From Sacculina carcini (lineage: Eukaryota > Arthropoda > Thecostraca > Sacculinidae), in NCBI GenBank assembly GCA_916048095.2, contig OU696589.1, positions 723,501-787,500 on the forward strand: a stretch of 64,000 nucleotides of DNA, written 5' to 3'. Of the stretch, positions 21,762 to 32,530 are shown in pieces. The position numbers and the translations under genes were made by a program. Every line of letters begins with the position of its first letter. Position 1 is the stretch's first letter. Below the pieces are notes generated by a model that made no database searches, had not been told where the DNA came from, and worked only from the letters and a program-made list of their open reading frames with translations.

Positions 21762-22092
21762 TGTTGGGTAATCAGGCAAAATGCTCTTACCTCTCGCGCA
21801 GGAAAAACCCGTGCACACGACGAGAATAAGTCCACACAGCGAATATCTTATCCAGACACGGCAACGATGCTTACAACGCACAGGCCACCAACAGAATCAC
21901 GCTCGACCGCTCGCAAAGCCACCTTCACATACGCCAGCTGATACACGCCTCCGGCAGTAGGCTCAAATCGCGGCCAATCAGCGCACGCGTTACAAGGCGA
22001 CGCTGCACACGCGCCAACCAATCAGCGCACGCGTTTCACTGGAAACACTCGAACGTTCTAGAACGTTCAGTGGCGTCCAAACTAACGCCACA
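21762..22092 (-). repeat. LTR of Gypsy fossil B (5' in element sense)
   Basis: 331 bp, the partner of 19036-19366. In element sense it starts TGTGGCGTTAG and ends TTACCCAACA. Confidence 0.93.
22051..22068. promoter_or_regulatory. Heat-shock element-like palindrome in LTR
   Basis: Identical 18-bp GAA/TTC palindrome to 19325-19342, kept intact in both LTRs despite about 5% overall divergence. Confidence 0.6.
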
Positions 22093-22097
22093 AACAC

Positions 22098-22486
22098 TTA
22101 TTCTGCATATTTCATGATAATTCAATTTGATAGGGTCATTAATAACATGAATAACTCATGTGTTGATAAAATTAATTCATTCAACATCCCAAAATAGATC
22201 CTTTCTATAAGTGGAGTTCTTTGCATGACTCTTCAAAAAAACAAAAACGTGTTTTTTAGTCGAGGTATTTTTGGCAAAAACGAGTTTTTATATATAAAAA
22301 ACCTTGTTTTTTATGTTGCATCTCTAAGCAGGTTTGCCGTGAACCAGTGAGGTAGAGCGCGATTCACGGAGGATTTGAAATCCAGTCACTCGCTAACAAC
22401 AACTCAAACGCACTGGAACGACAGGCTGGTTCTTCTCTCTCTATCCTAAGTCCACTACCCTACAGCGCGACGCTCTGTATACAAAC
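22098..22486. other. Spacer with a tRNA-like/SINE-like patch
   Basis: At 22338-22383 a CCGTGAA...TTCACGG 7-bp stem encloses a box-A-like AGTGAGGTAGAGCGC and is followed by a box-B-like GGATTTGAAATCC. This could be a decayed tRNA-derived SINE head, but it does not fold as a full tRNA by eye. Nothing else is recognised. Confidence 0.25.
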
Positions 22487-22682
22487 CTTCCGTTTAGCTG
22501 AGTCGTCCGTGCTTGAAGAGCACCGCTGAACTTCTACCACACTTGCCAAGCCCGACGGTTTAAAGCTATCGTATGATGCCGCGGAATTAAAAGTGCTCAA
22601 ACCCACCTCTATTGGTATCGTTCTCTGAGGTGACTGGCTAAGGGATTTGGTCCAGGACAGGCGACAATCTACCTCCAGCACA
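22487..22682 (-). CDS. Candidate host exon, minus strand (phase 2-0)
   Basis: The minus strand has a strong acceptor (CATTGCTCTCACAG) directly before the open frame and a GTTTGT donor after CGGAAG. The exon encodes 65 residues, rich in Ser and polar (starts VLEVDCRLSW, ends STDDSAKRK). All plus-strand frames contain stops. No partner exon or family is recognised, and the strand is opposite to the other candidate exons nearby. Confidence 0.3.
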
Positions 22683-22689
22683 CTGTGAG

Positions 22690-24177
22690 AGCAATGTGAC
22701 CTTTAAAATGTCGGAATGGCCGAAGTGTGTGATATTTCGCTAATTCCAAAAGGAGTTAGAACGGTTCCGTGGAGACCCGCCAAACTCAGTCCCGATGCCT
22801 TGAAAGAAGTTTACTACAGAATGTGCACGTTTTATATGATGTTCGCTGCAACCGTACAATGCAGCATGAGGTGAATGCTACATTGCAACAGAGCGAATGC
22901 GCGTGCGATAACTTACGTGAATGTGGGGCTAGCGTCCGTGTCATCATCTCACAACTCACAAGTGAACACATTATACAAATTCAAATAACTTATATGCACG
23001 ATTGGTTTCAAACTGGACGAGTACTGTAGAGCTGTTGTGTTATTGTGTACGGTGCGAGAGAGAGTGAGATATTGGTTGTGAGCGTGTTAGTGTGCGTGAT
23101 TGTGTGCGGTTCTTGTTAACGCTTTGTATAGCTTACTGCGCTTATAAGTGTGTCTGTATATGTGTATGCGTGTCATGTTGTCGAGTGCTCGTGGTCTGGT
23201 CGTGTTGTGACGTCCTGTAGGCGCGCGTGGGGTAGTCATGCCCACGCGCGCATGTCTGTAAATACATTTAGTTCTCTTGTTCTACAAGAACAAACAGAAA
23301 TACAATGCAAGAAATATGGTGGAAGACCCGCTCTCGGGCACAATGAAAAACACATCGTTAACGCACACACTTCTTACGCCTCTTCAAACACACTCCCACT
23401 AAGGTCACTGCGAACACAGGTCGCTTTCAAGTAGCCTAACAGTCAGCTAATCCGTTGCCGTTGTGATTGTTAGGGAGAATGTCTCTATCTCTGTGCATTT
23501 GGGTTGTTTATAGAGCTCAGACGCGGTACTTCTCGACGGAGACACGGTAGATGAAGAGTTGGAGACGGCATTTCATGTGAGTTGAGCACCGACTCCTGTC
23601 AAAATATCTCATCATCAGCAAACGATAGAAACTATACTGAGAAGTTGAAGAAGCTCAATTGAACCGAATGCATACATTATTTCCTATCTTGCAGCATAGA
23701 CCATATAGCCGCTAGACTTTGTTGTGGGAATAATAACGTCACCCAGAGTAGTAGAAGCCGTCCCCGTGCCCCTCGGCTGGGGGACCCCAAGTATCAAGGG
23801 CACCGGTTGCCTCACGCTTGGTATTGTGTCATTATGTGTCATAAAGTTGCGCGAAAAAGTCCCCTGCTCAATGGAGACCGAGGGGCTGCTTCTAACTTAA
23901 TTTTTCTAAAGACGGATAGTAATCCTTCGATGACTCACAAATCTTCGCATAGGCCCTGTCTTGATCCCTTATATATATGCGTCTGTGTAAGCATTTTAAT
24001 GACCATATGTTGGCCAATAATAACAAATTTTCGATGTTGATTTTAATATATGATTTCGGAAAGATATTACAAGGCGAAGATACCACACATTGATAAATTA
24101 AACAGATATGCTCTGTCAAAATTATCAATGTAAACTTGTGCAAAAACTAATGGGACGAGACACACACTTGCTTTCAG
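22690..24177. other. Unassigned stretch
   Basis: It contains short frames without domain signal and a patch at 23212-23275 resembling 33310-33372 (see findings). No gene is supported. Confidence 0.3.
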
Positions 24178-24323
24178 ACGGTGGAAAGAGCTTCATCCAC
24201 GCAAATTCCCGAATTACTGCAGTCTATAACGGCTCTACAGAACAAATTATCCACTCTGGCTCTACCTGGAGAACGTCCCCTTACACTCTCCGACTTCAAC
24301 GGACTGCAGTCGACTGTGCACAT
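24178..24323 (+). CDS. Candidate host gene B, exon
   Basis: The acceptor CACACTTGCTTTCAG precedes a frame that reads TVERASSTQIPELLQS, then ALQNKLSTLALPG and LSDFNGLQSTVH. It is leucine-rich and helix-like at first. The downstream choice is open: a GTAATA donor at 24324 would end it in phase 2, while reading on gives ATG then TAA within a few bases, so it could also be a terminal exon. The next candidate exon (25468) prefers phase 0, so the link is uncertain. No family is recognised. Confidence 0.35.
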
Positions 24324-24718
24324 GTAATAATGAAACAGATGAAAATCAGATCAAAACCAGATTCATGTATGTCCCGAACAACACCATGGATTTTTATTGG
24401 GAAAGTAATTTTCCTTAATTGTCTTTGATAATCATGCAACAGTATAAGTACTAGCATACGTGCTAGCGTGCATAAAAGAGAAAAACTGTTAATCGGAATA
24501 ATTTCACCATATATTAGAAATTCAGAATAACTTCAGACGTTTAATTTCACCATTCATTTGTATCTGCATTTTTCAGTCGCATGGGGAGAGTATATGACCA
24601 TCGTGTCATCCCTTAGTCTGTCCTTGGTTTTTTAGTTAATTTGCGATATAATTCATGGTCTGAATGGTAAAATTGCATTCATGCGACCTTTATGAAAGTG
24701 TTTACAACCGGGCGAATA

Positions 24719-24942
24719 TTCAATGCTGTAATTCAATGTTCAATGTTCAATGTTGAATATTCAATGTTGTAATTCAATGTTCAATGTTGTAATTCAATGT
24801 TCAATGTTGTAATTCAATGTTCAATGTTGTAATTCAATGTTCAATGTTGTAATTCAATGTTCAATGTTGTAATTCAATGTTCAATGTTGTAATTCAATGT
24901 TCAATGTTGTAATTCAATGTTCAATGTTGAATATTCAATGTT
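24719..24942. repeat. 20-bp minisatellite
   Basis: About eight nearly identical head-to-tail copies of TCAATGTTGTAATTCAATGT, ending at both sides in shorter TTCAATG and GAATATTCAATG variants. The repeats are equally spaced without unique spacers and the unit is internally palindromic, so it is not CRISPR-like. Confidence 0.97.
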
Positions 24943-25467
24943 ATTTAGTATACTGTGATTTATTAACACAAGCAAACAAGCAGTGAACAAAATGAGATAG
25001 CACAAGAGAAGCTACAACGTCATACTCTGCAACAAAACCACCACACCTGCACACTAGACACGCACACACACACGTCACTCTCCGCTCACTCAACACCAAC
25101 TGCCCTCTCCTCTCTCACAACGCATCATTCACTCGGATACAGCCATACAGATCACACATACACGTATCAAATGACAATTCTGCAAGCAATGCACAGTGCA
25201 TTCACACGTACACATGCATGCACACACCGTATATAGACACATATATGACTCAACCACAACTGAAAAGCATTTGCGGAGTATAACAGCGCACACAATCTCT
25301 TACATATACCCACATATACAACTCTATTTATGCTTTAAAAATCACAGCTTGACATTAATTGTGTTTACACCTATAGTCTCTCTGGCGATGAACTGGAGGG
25401 ATACACGCTTTGGCAAGACGGGGCGCGATATCAATTTCCCAGTCTGTGCATCATCTTGAATTTGCAG
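24943..25467. other. CA-rich spacer
   Basis: It contains short CA runs (25050-25250) and no recognised gene. It ends in a pyrimidine-rich acceptor for the next exon candidate. Confidence 0.3.
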
Positions 25468-25536
25468 CATAACTGTGACCAGGCAGCCGATATGGTCATC
25501 GGGATCCAGGCTACAAATTGGCCGACCATTCTGCAG
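25468..25536 (+). CDS. Candidate host gene B, small exon (phase 0-0)
   Basis: This 69-base exon lies between a good acceptor (CATCTTGAATTTGCAG) and a GTAATG donor. It encodes 23 residues starting HNCDQAADMVIGIQ. The phase matches the terminal exon candidate at 32049. The 25576-25834 MITE and Gypsy fossil C lie in the intervening intron. Confidence 0.4.
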
Positions 25537-25575
25537 GTAATGCGCTCGCTCGTTGCTACCCAGATGGCTCGTTGC

Positions 25576-25834
25576 CAGAGCCGTTGCGAGGAATTATGGG
25601 CCCCCCCCCCCCCGAAGCATCACTTGGGCCCCCATTATGAAAATAGCACTAAATAATGAATCTATTATTAGACATAATCACATAATACAAGCTCAGGTGA
25701 AAACATTTGAGCAAAAAGGTAAAGACTATACATAATATATATGATAAATTATAATACCATACGTGAAGCAACGGGGCCCCTCACCATTGGGCCCCCCGGT
25801 CGGGGGGTACGGGGGGGCGGTCGCTACGGCTCTA
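25576..25834. mobile_element. 259-bp hAT-type MITE
   Basis: It is flanked by a perfect 8-bp duplication CTCGTTGC (25568-25575 and 25835-25842). The terminal inverted repeats are CAGAGCCGTTGCGAGG and the reverse complement of the right end, TAGAGCCGTAGCGACC, 13 of 16 matching. The interior holds GGGCCCC blocks and AT-rich DNA, with no coding capacity. The 8-bp duplication and TIR form indicate hAT. Confidence 0.88.
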
Positions 25835-25909
25835 CTCGTTGCTATGTTATAACATTATTACTTAGTATTACAATAAATATATCAGTTAAATGAGAAGAGC
25901 GCATGAGCT

Positions 25910-26346
25910 TGTGGGTACTGAGATGACAATTTGTATAGATGTTATGTTTTGCGATTTGTGCGTGTATGATAGTGTAAATGATACCCTTTGCTGAATGTTA
26001 TTATTCAATGTTTGTCTGTTTGTCTATATGTGTGTGCATGAGCGTGAGAGTGACCTTGATGCTGTGAGTGAATGATTCTACGAATGTAACCGGCCGTTTG
26101 CAGTCCTGCACTATGTCCATGTGTAATATGACCTTCCCCGGTTAGTTGCCGGCTCACCAGGACGCTTGTATGTATGTCTGTGTGATGTGTGCTTGTATGT
26201 GTGTATAGCATATGTCTCTGTTCGCGTGTGGTCTGATTCGCGGTTATACAGATGTGTGTGTGTGTGTGTGGGTGGTTGTGGAACGTTGGGACAGTTGTGC
26301 TTTGGCTTTCGTGGTATTTCTTTGTCTGCTAATCACGCATACCACA
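25910..26346 (+). repeat. 5' LTR of Gypsy fossil C
   Basis: 437 bp, starts TGTGGGTACTG and ends CGCATACCACA. It is longer than the 3' copy because of extra sequence in its TG-rich middle. Confidence 0.9.
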
Positions 26347-26366
26347 ATTGGTGACCCCGATATTTG
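26347..26366 (+). promoter_or_regulatory. Primer binding site-like sequence
   Basis: TTGGTGACCCCGATATTTGG starts directly at the LTR end. Related sequences sit next to the LTRs near 46.27 and 63.97 kb. Confidence 0.7.
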
Positions 26367-26420
26367 GTTTGGTTAATTGTTCTTTATTACAATAATTGTA
26401 ATAATTGGTTTAATAATAAT

Positions 26421-26567
26421 TGGTTTATTTAATTATTAATTGGTTTATTTAATTATTAATTGGTTTATTTAATTATTAATTGGTTTATTTAATTATTAAT
26501 TGGTTTATTTAATTATTAATTGGTTTATTTAATTATTAATTGGTTTATTTAATTATTAATTGGTTTG
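26421..26567. repeat. 20-bp minisatellite in the leader of Gypsy fossil C
   Basis: Seven perfect copies plus a partial copy of TGGTTTATTTAATTATTAAT lie between the primer site and gag. Confidence 0.97.
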
Positions 26568-28045
26568 AGCATTTTCAAAGTCAGTTTTCAGTTGTGATTT
26601 CCTCATTCATAATTGTCATCATTTATCATTGTTCACTTTTGCTATTTGGAAGTTTTGTGCTCGTAATCACAACATGCTGGGGAAAGAGGAAGCTTCACTT
26701 TCAGCTTGCGATGATACCGCTGATGGTCGCGTGTCCATTAAACCGCCAGCATTTATGGAGAACGCCGTCGAGGGTTGGTTTGTCGTCCTGGAGGCGCAAT
26801 TCAACCTCCAAAACATCGTCTCAGAGACTACGCGGTTCTACCACGTAGTATCTTCTTTGCCGCCTAATGTGGTGAGCCATCTTCCCCCGAGCTGTCTGAA
26901 GTCTCAAAGTTTTACGGAAATAAAAAACGAGGTGACACAGCTGTTCGAGCGCACCAAACCAGAACTCTTGGACGAGCTAATCTCAACGAAAGTGCTGACT
27001 GGTCGCCCATAAGTTCGTCATAAGTTCTGTCAGGCCATGCCTGGCACGATCAGACCGGTGCTGGCGTCTCGTACAGATATGCCGATATCCGAACTAGCTA
27101 AGCTGGCGGATGAGCTGATGCCACTGGCACAACACAATGCATCTTGCTTGACAGTGAACAGTTCAGGCAGTAGTTGCTCTGCTGCTAGGCCTCGTGTACA
27201 ACCATCGATACACACTGGTAGCATGACATTGACGCCATACTACGCCGATCAGCGACCTCAAGTATGTCGGGCCCATCTCTTCTTTGGCCCGCGCGCGAGA
27301 ACGTGCAAACCGTGGTGAAAGTGGCCAAATATATCACCAGGCATAACTATTCAACCGTCGTCTCGGCCCTCTTCGCGTGCAGCTTCACCAGACCGTCAAC
27401 CACAGTCGGAAAACTAGAGGGGCAGGTTCCGGTCTGTGCGACACCGAACCTGCCGCTTCTTCGAGTCGCAGCCAAGGTGGGCAGCACTTCCATCAAATTC
27501 ATTGTTGATACTGGTGCTGGTGTATCAATCATACCAAAATCAGACGCTGGTCTTGTCCTAACACCAACAACTGTCTGTCTTTCATCAGCGAGTGGCACTG
27601 GAATCCCTGTGTTCGGCGAGGTCAAGCTCGAGTTAGTGTTTTCGGCACTACGACGTGCCTACAGCTGGAGCTTTGTCGTCGCTGATGTAACCGAACCGAT
27701 AATTGGAAATGACTTTTTGTGTCACTATCGCCTGGTAGTCGACTGTGGCTCGCTCTGTTAACGCGGCACAGTCACGTCACTGCACTCTCCTGCAGAACCG
27801 ACGTCTGCTTTCATACCATGTCTCGTTATCAACGACACCTCGATGGTAGCGGCGCCGGCCCGCTCACTACTAGCTGAATACAGCTGTTTGATGTATCCGG
27901 TCCACACTTCCGTCTCTCTTCCATCAAGCATCAACTTTCAACACACTGTAGACACAGGAAGTGCTACACCAGTCCACGCCAGTCGTCGACGTTTTTCTCC
28001 GGAGAAGCAGACTGCCATCAAAAGGGAGATAGACACACTACTAAA

Positions 28046-28158
28046 AGATTATGCGATTATTTATGTAAGATTATATACGATTATTATAGAGATAAGATAT
28101 TTATAAAGATTTATATCAGATTATTATATAAGATTATTAAGATATATGATTATGCGAT
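28046..28158. repeat. AT-rich simple repeat tract
   Basis: Degenerate GATTAT-type repeats bounded by GATTATGCGATT at both ends, within the footprint of Gypsy fossil C. Confidence 0.7.
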
Positions 28159-30955
28159 TTGGTATTGTGCGATTCTCCAGTTCGTGCTGGTCTTCACCGG
28201 TCCATCTAGTTCCGAAAGGCGACGGCGGTTGGCGACTCACCGGAGATTACCGCTGTTTGAATGCCGTAACAAAACGTGATTGTTACCCCATCCCGCATAT
28301 ATATGACTGCTCCACTCGACTACGCGGTGCTCGCGTGTTTTCAAAACTCGATCTACTGAGAGCGTATCACCAGGTGCCTGTAGCTTCTGATGATATCGCT
28401 AAAACCGCTTGAACTTGTTGAATATGTCTTCATGCCCTACGGTATGCGAAAATCTCCAGACACATTCCAACGACTGATGGACTCTATCTTCAGAATACTA
28501 GAATACGTATTCGTCTACATTGACGACATTCTGGTGTTATCTCAAGACGAGAACCAACATCACGACCATCTCAGATGTTTCTTCGATGCCCTCAAGAAGC
28601 ATTCACTGCGGCTGAAACTGTCCAAGTGTGTCTTCTTTGAGAATGCCATACATTTTCTCGGATACCGCATCAACAGTGAAGGTATCAGGCCGGCGACATC
28701 GAAGGTGAGCGCTCTCGTCGATCAGCCTTCGCCGTCTTCGTCACACGATCTTCGACGTTTCCTGTGCGCCACCGGATTCTACCGCCGCATGATCCGACAC
28801 TATGCAGAAATCGTCCACCCGCTCACTGAGCGTATCCGTACAGATCCAAATAGCAAATCTCTACAGCTCAACAAAGCCGAGCTATCTGCTATAGCAGCAT
28901 GCAAGGACGACTTGCAATCTGCCGCTCTGCTACATCATCCGCTGCCAGCATGTACACATTACCAGCTGGTCACCGACTGCTCGCAGGTCGCCGTGGGTGC
29001 AGCTCTCCACCAGATGATCTACGGTGAGCCTTCATTGGTGGAGCTGTACTCAAAGAAGCTCTCAGATACCCAAAAACGGTACTCCACTTTTGATCGAGAG
29101 CTCTTAGCGGCGTACCTCGCTGTCCTTCACTTTCGCCACCTCATAGAAGGTCAGCATGTTGTCCTATGCACATACCATCGTCCTCTAATCGGCGCAATCA
29201 ATAGCAACAAGATGGTCAAATTGGACCGCCAACAACGTCACCTTGCTGTGATCAGTGATTATGTCACCGACGTCCAGTACATCCGTGGCGCGAAGAACGT
29301 CGTTGCTGACTGCTTGTCCAGGCCGATAAACGCCGTCACCGTGACCTGCATTGACCTGCCATCAATAGCAGCCGAGCAAGCTCATGACGCCGATATGCAA
29401 ACTATTATCAGCCAACTAAAGCCGTTCCCATTGGACTCGACCACGCTCTTCTGTGATATTTCACTAGGGGAGCCGCAACCGTATGTGCCACAGTCTATGA
29501 GGGTGGCCGTGTTCAACCACTTACATGACATCGCACATAGTGGTGTGAAAGCAACACTCCAACTGGTAAAATGGCGCTAATTCTGGCCGAATATGGACAA
29601 GCAGGTTCGTGATTTGGTACGATCATGTGAGTCGTGTCAATCTGAAAAGATTCAGCGCCACTCGAAGTCTCCAATCGAGCCCTTTCAGATCAGTTCTGCG
29701 CGGTTTACCACGGTGCATATCGATATTGTGGAACCGTTACCACCTGCTCGACATCATGGCCAGACATATCCATCTTCATGTCGATATCTATTGACCTGCG
29801 TGGACCGCACCACCAGGTGGATCGAGGCTGCTCCAATTCATGACATAACCGCTGCTTCTGTCGCCGCAGTGTTCCTGGAAACTTGGGTCTCACGATTCGG
29901 TGTGCCACTGCATGTCGTGACTGATAGAGGAGTGCAATTTGAATCCGAGCTGTTCCGTCACCTATCTCAATTCATTGGCTTTCATCGTCTGCGGACAACA
30001 GCTTACCATGCACAGTGCAACGGCGCAATTAAACGCATGCACCGTACACTCAAGACAGCGATCGTCGCCCGAAAAGATGAGTGGTTGAAAGCACTCTCGG
30101 TGGTTCTACTGGGTCTGCGTTGCGCGCCGAACCAAACTGGTGCATCTCCGTTCTCAGCAGTGAACTTTTGTACCCGCGGGTAGCGGCTATAAATGAAATG
30201 GACGATCACTGCTCACCAGAATTCATTCAAACACTCGCTCGACACATGCGAACGATCGACTTCTCCAATGTAGACGCCGGTTCAGCGCATTCGAAAACTA
30301 TCTCCTATATTCCTCGCTCGCTCTGGACATGTCCATACGTGTGGATCCGAGTCGACCCAGTGAGAAAACCTCTAGAGGCACCGTACGTGGGCCCCAGGAA
30401 AGTGTTGGAGCGACGAGACAATACTTTCACGGTTGAGACGCCGACCGGTGATACTCAGGTTGTGTCTATCGACCGTCTCAAGCCAGCTGTTCCGCGTCAA
30501 CCACCTGCCGAATGCCCGTCAACATCTCCAGCTAGTTCTGATAAGCATCGTACAATAGAAACTCCGAAGCCGGCTCCACGCTTTCTGCGTCGGTCGTCGA
30601 CGTCGACAGAGCCTTCACCAACTGTGTCAAGCAAGCAGCCGATCGCGGCTCCTCGTTCATCGCAGACCTCGTCGTTGACACGTTCCGGTCGCAGAGTACG
30701 CTTCAAACCGTCTGCTGATTTTGTATACTTTTGATATTGTTTTTCTATTTTGTTATGTTCGTGCATCATGTTACATAATACGTTTCTCGTGTGTTACTGA
30801 TATTTTCATTTTTTGCTTTTCATACCGTCGCATGTCAGTTCCTACAGTTTTCTGAGATACGGTATTGCGGGAGCGTTCTGCTTTTGTTTGCTTGTGTACC
30901 CTATACCTGCTGCTATGTTATATATTCATATGACTCCGTCTCTGGCGGGGAAGTG

Positions 30956-31325
30956 TGTGGGGACTGAGATGACAATTTGTATCGATGTTATGTTTTGCGA
31001 TTTGTGCGAGTATGATAGTGTAAATGATACCCTTTGCTGAATGTTATTATTCAATGTTTGTCTGTCTGTCTATATGTGTGTGCATGTGCGTGAGAGTGAC
31101 CTTGATGCTGTGAGTGAATGATTCTACGAATGTAACCGGCCGTTTGCAGTCCTGCACTATGTCCATGTGTAATGTGACCTTTCCCGGTTAGTTGCCGGCT
31201 CACCAGGACGCTTGTATGTATATAGATGTGTGTGTGTGTGGGGGGGGGGGGGGGGTGTGGAACGTTGAGACAGTTGTGCTTTGGCTTTCGTGGTGTTTCT
31301 TTGTCTGCTAATCACGCATACCACA
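30956..31325 (+). repeat. 3' LTR of Gypsy fossil C
   Basis: 370 bp, starts TGTGGGGACTG and ends CGCATACCACA. It includes a G-run near 31240. Confidence 0.9.
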
Positions 31326-31329
31326 AGCT

Positions 31330-32048
31330 ATAAATTGGATGATTTCAATACTCATGTATATTGATCATCAATATACACGGATACTGTTGGGGACAATTCC
31401 GAACATTCACAAACTGATTGTAGATCACTTTTATCGTTGTCGTCAAGTGAAAAATATTCAGAAATATGAGTAGTAAGTATGAGTGTTTTAATTAATCTCA
31501 CTTCACACTGACTGACTGCGCCTAACGCTTTTCATTTCCGCACTCAGCACATACGCACTGAACGCATCACACACTAAAACCACCGAACACAGTGAACACG
31601 GTCAAGCCACTGAACGTACAATCCACTGTAAACACTGCATGCACTGAACACACGGACAGACACACTGAATACTGACACATTGTATACTGAAACAATGACT
31701 ATCGCACACAAATATGCATTTCCTGATATTTAACTTGGTGTAACAACCGAATTGATTGGATTTCATAGCGCTGTGGTGAAAAATGAAATTTGACTCATTA
31801 GGAAATCGGGGATCGGAGAAAAACGTTAAGCACAACTGGCCTAGATGTTTACCGCATAAGACATATGAGCTTCCTGTAGTAATAGCTGATGTGGTCTCCT
31901 AGCAACCTCAGGTAAATGTACACTGCAATATGCAGTAGGTTATTCCTCCATTTGGCCCATAGTCGCCGTGGAAGACACGCGCACATCATGGGCAATGATG
32001 TAGTACCATGCATATTGATGACTGTATCTGTTGTTGTTTGCTTGATAG
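31330..32048. other. Candidate intron of gene B
   Basis: It contains a perfect 21-bp palindrome (GTATATTGAT, C, ATCAATATAC; 31356-31376) and degenerate ACACTGAA-type repeats at about 31545-31700. It ends in a pyrimidine tract and GATAG acceptor. No gene is recognised on either strand. Confidence 0.35.
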
Positions 32049-32252
32049 TCGTATGGCAGCGGAGTTTCGCAGCTGAGTCGACACACACACAACACGCGGC
32101 TGCAGCTGGTGCAGCTTGATCAGCTAAATCAGCCCCTGCAACTGCCAGTCGCCAACCTTCCGGCCGAGCACCTCATCCACATTCGCATCCCACGCGCTAG
32201 ACAATCACCGCCGCTTGCAGGCAAATTGAACTTCATGGGCGATTGGTCTTAG
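32049..32252 (+). CDS. Candidate host gene B, terminal exon
   Basis: After the pyrimidine-rich acceptor (CTGTTGTTGTTTGCTTGATAG) the phase-0 frame runs 67 codons to TAG at 32250-32252. It reads SYGSGVSQLSRHTHNTR, then LVQLDQLNQPLQLPVANLP and PRARQSPPLAGKLNFMGDWS. The composition (Leu/Gln/Pro) looks protein-like, unlike the flanking AT-rich DNA. No known family is recognised. It fits in phase with the exon at 25468-25536. No clear AATAAA follows within the next 100 bases. Confidence 0.4.
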   Translation, partial: SYGSGVSQLSRHTHNTRLQLVQLDQLNQPLQLPVANLPAEHLIHIRIPRARQSPPLAGKLNFMGDWS

Positions 32253-32530
32253 AATATTTTTCCATGTGTTTCCATTAATTTAAATGCTTACAGTCAACTT
32301 ATCAAGTTGTTTTCCGAACGTAAGCGCGTTTATTGATTTATGTATCAAGTTATTCACTCATAGATGCTGCAGATTAAGTATTTTGGCACGTTGAGTATGT
32401 GTATGTGTGTTTGTTGAGGGTAATTGTGAGCAGTCCTTATTGTGTTCCACCTTACTTAATTTATACGTTTTTTCGAGTTTCGAATTTTTTCTCTCCCTCT
32501 ACCTGCCTCATACATCAAACGAACAACAAC
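32253..32530. other. Short spacer
   Basis: AT-rich sequence, possibly the 3' UTR of gene B. No motif is supported. Confidence 0.3.

Larger units (their letters stand above)
19036..22092 (-). mobile_element. Gypsy fossil B: short derivative with 331-bp LTRs
   Basis: 3057-bp element with 331-bp LTRs at both ends and AACAC target duplications (19031-19035 and 22093-22097). Minus orientation is set by a purine tract (GCTGGGGGAGG) directly before the left LTR and by the gag direction. Parts seen are gag with two CCHC knuckles (about 21745-20790), a protease region with DTGS (about 20520-20290) and a short basic C-terminal pol-type tail (about 19560-19424). No reverse transcriptase region is seen. 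The LTRs differ at about 18 positions (about 5%), so it is of intermediate age. It is broken, with a few breaks. Confidence 0.88.
25910..31325 (+). mobile_element. Gypsy fossil C with LTRs and leader minisatellite
   Basis: Bounded by LTRs 25910-26346 and 30956-31325 with AGCT on both sides (25906-25909 and 31326-31329). A primer-site-like TTGGTGACCCCGATATTTGG follows the 5' LTR. Parts are a leader with a 20-bp minisatellite, gag (about 26674-27260), protease with DTGA (about 27480-27760), reverse transcriptase with YIDDILVL (about 28150-28650), RNase H (about 28960-29330), integrase (about 29500-30180) and a C-terminal region to about 30730. It is broken, with several breaks. The LTRs differ at about 9 of some 350 aligned positions plus one length difference, so it is fairly young. 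Confidence 0.92.

Noticed and set aside
22769-23029. 86-codon plus frame with QSECACDNLRECGA
   Set aside because: The opposite strand is also open and no splice signals frame it convincingly, so it is left unannotated.
24719-24942. CRISPR-like regular repeats
   Set aside because: Repeats are head to tail without unique spacers, and the context is eukaryotic.
31602-31835. Cys/Val-rich minus-strand frame
   Set aside because: It is produced by degenerate ACACTGAA repeats and shows no homology pattern.
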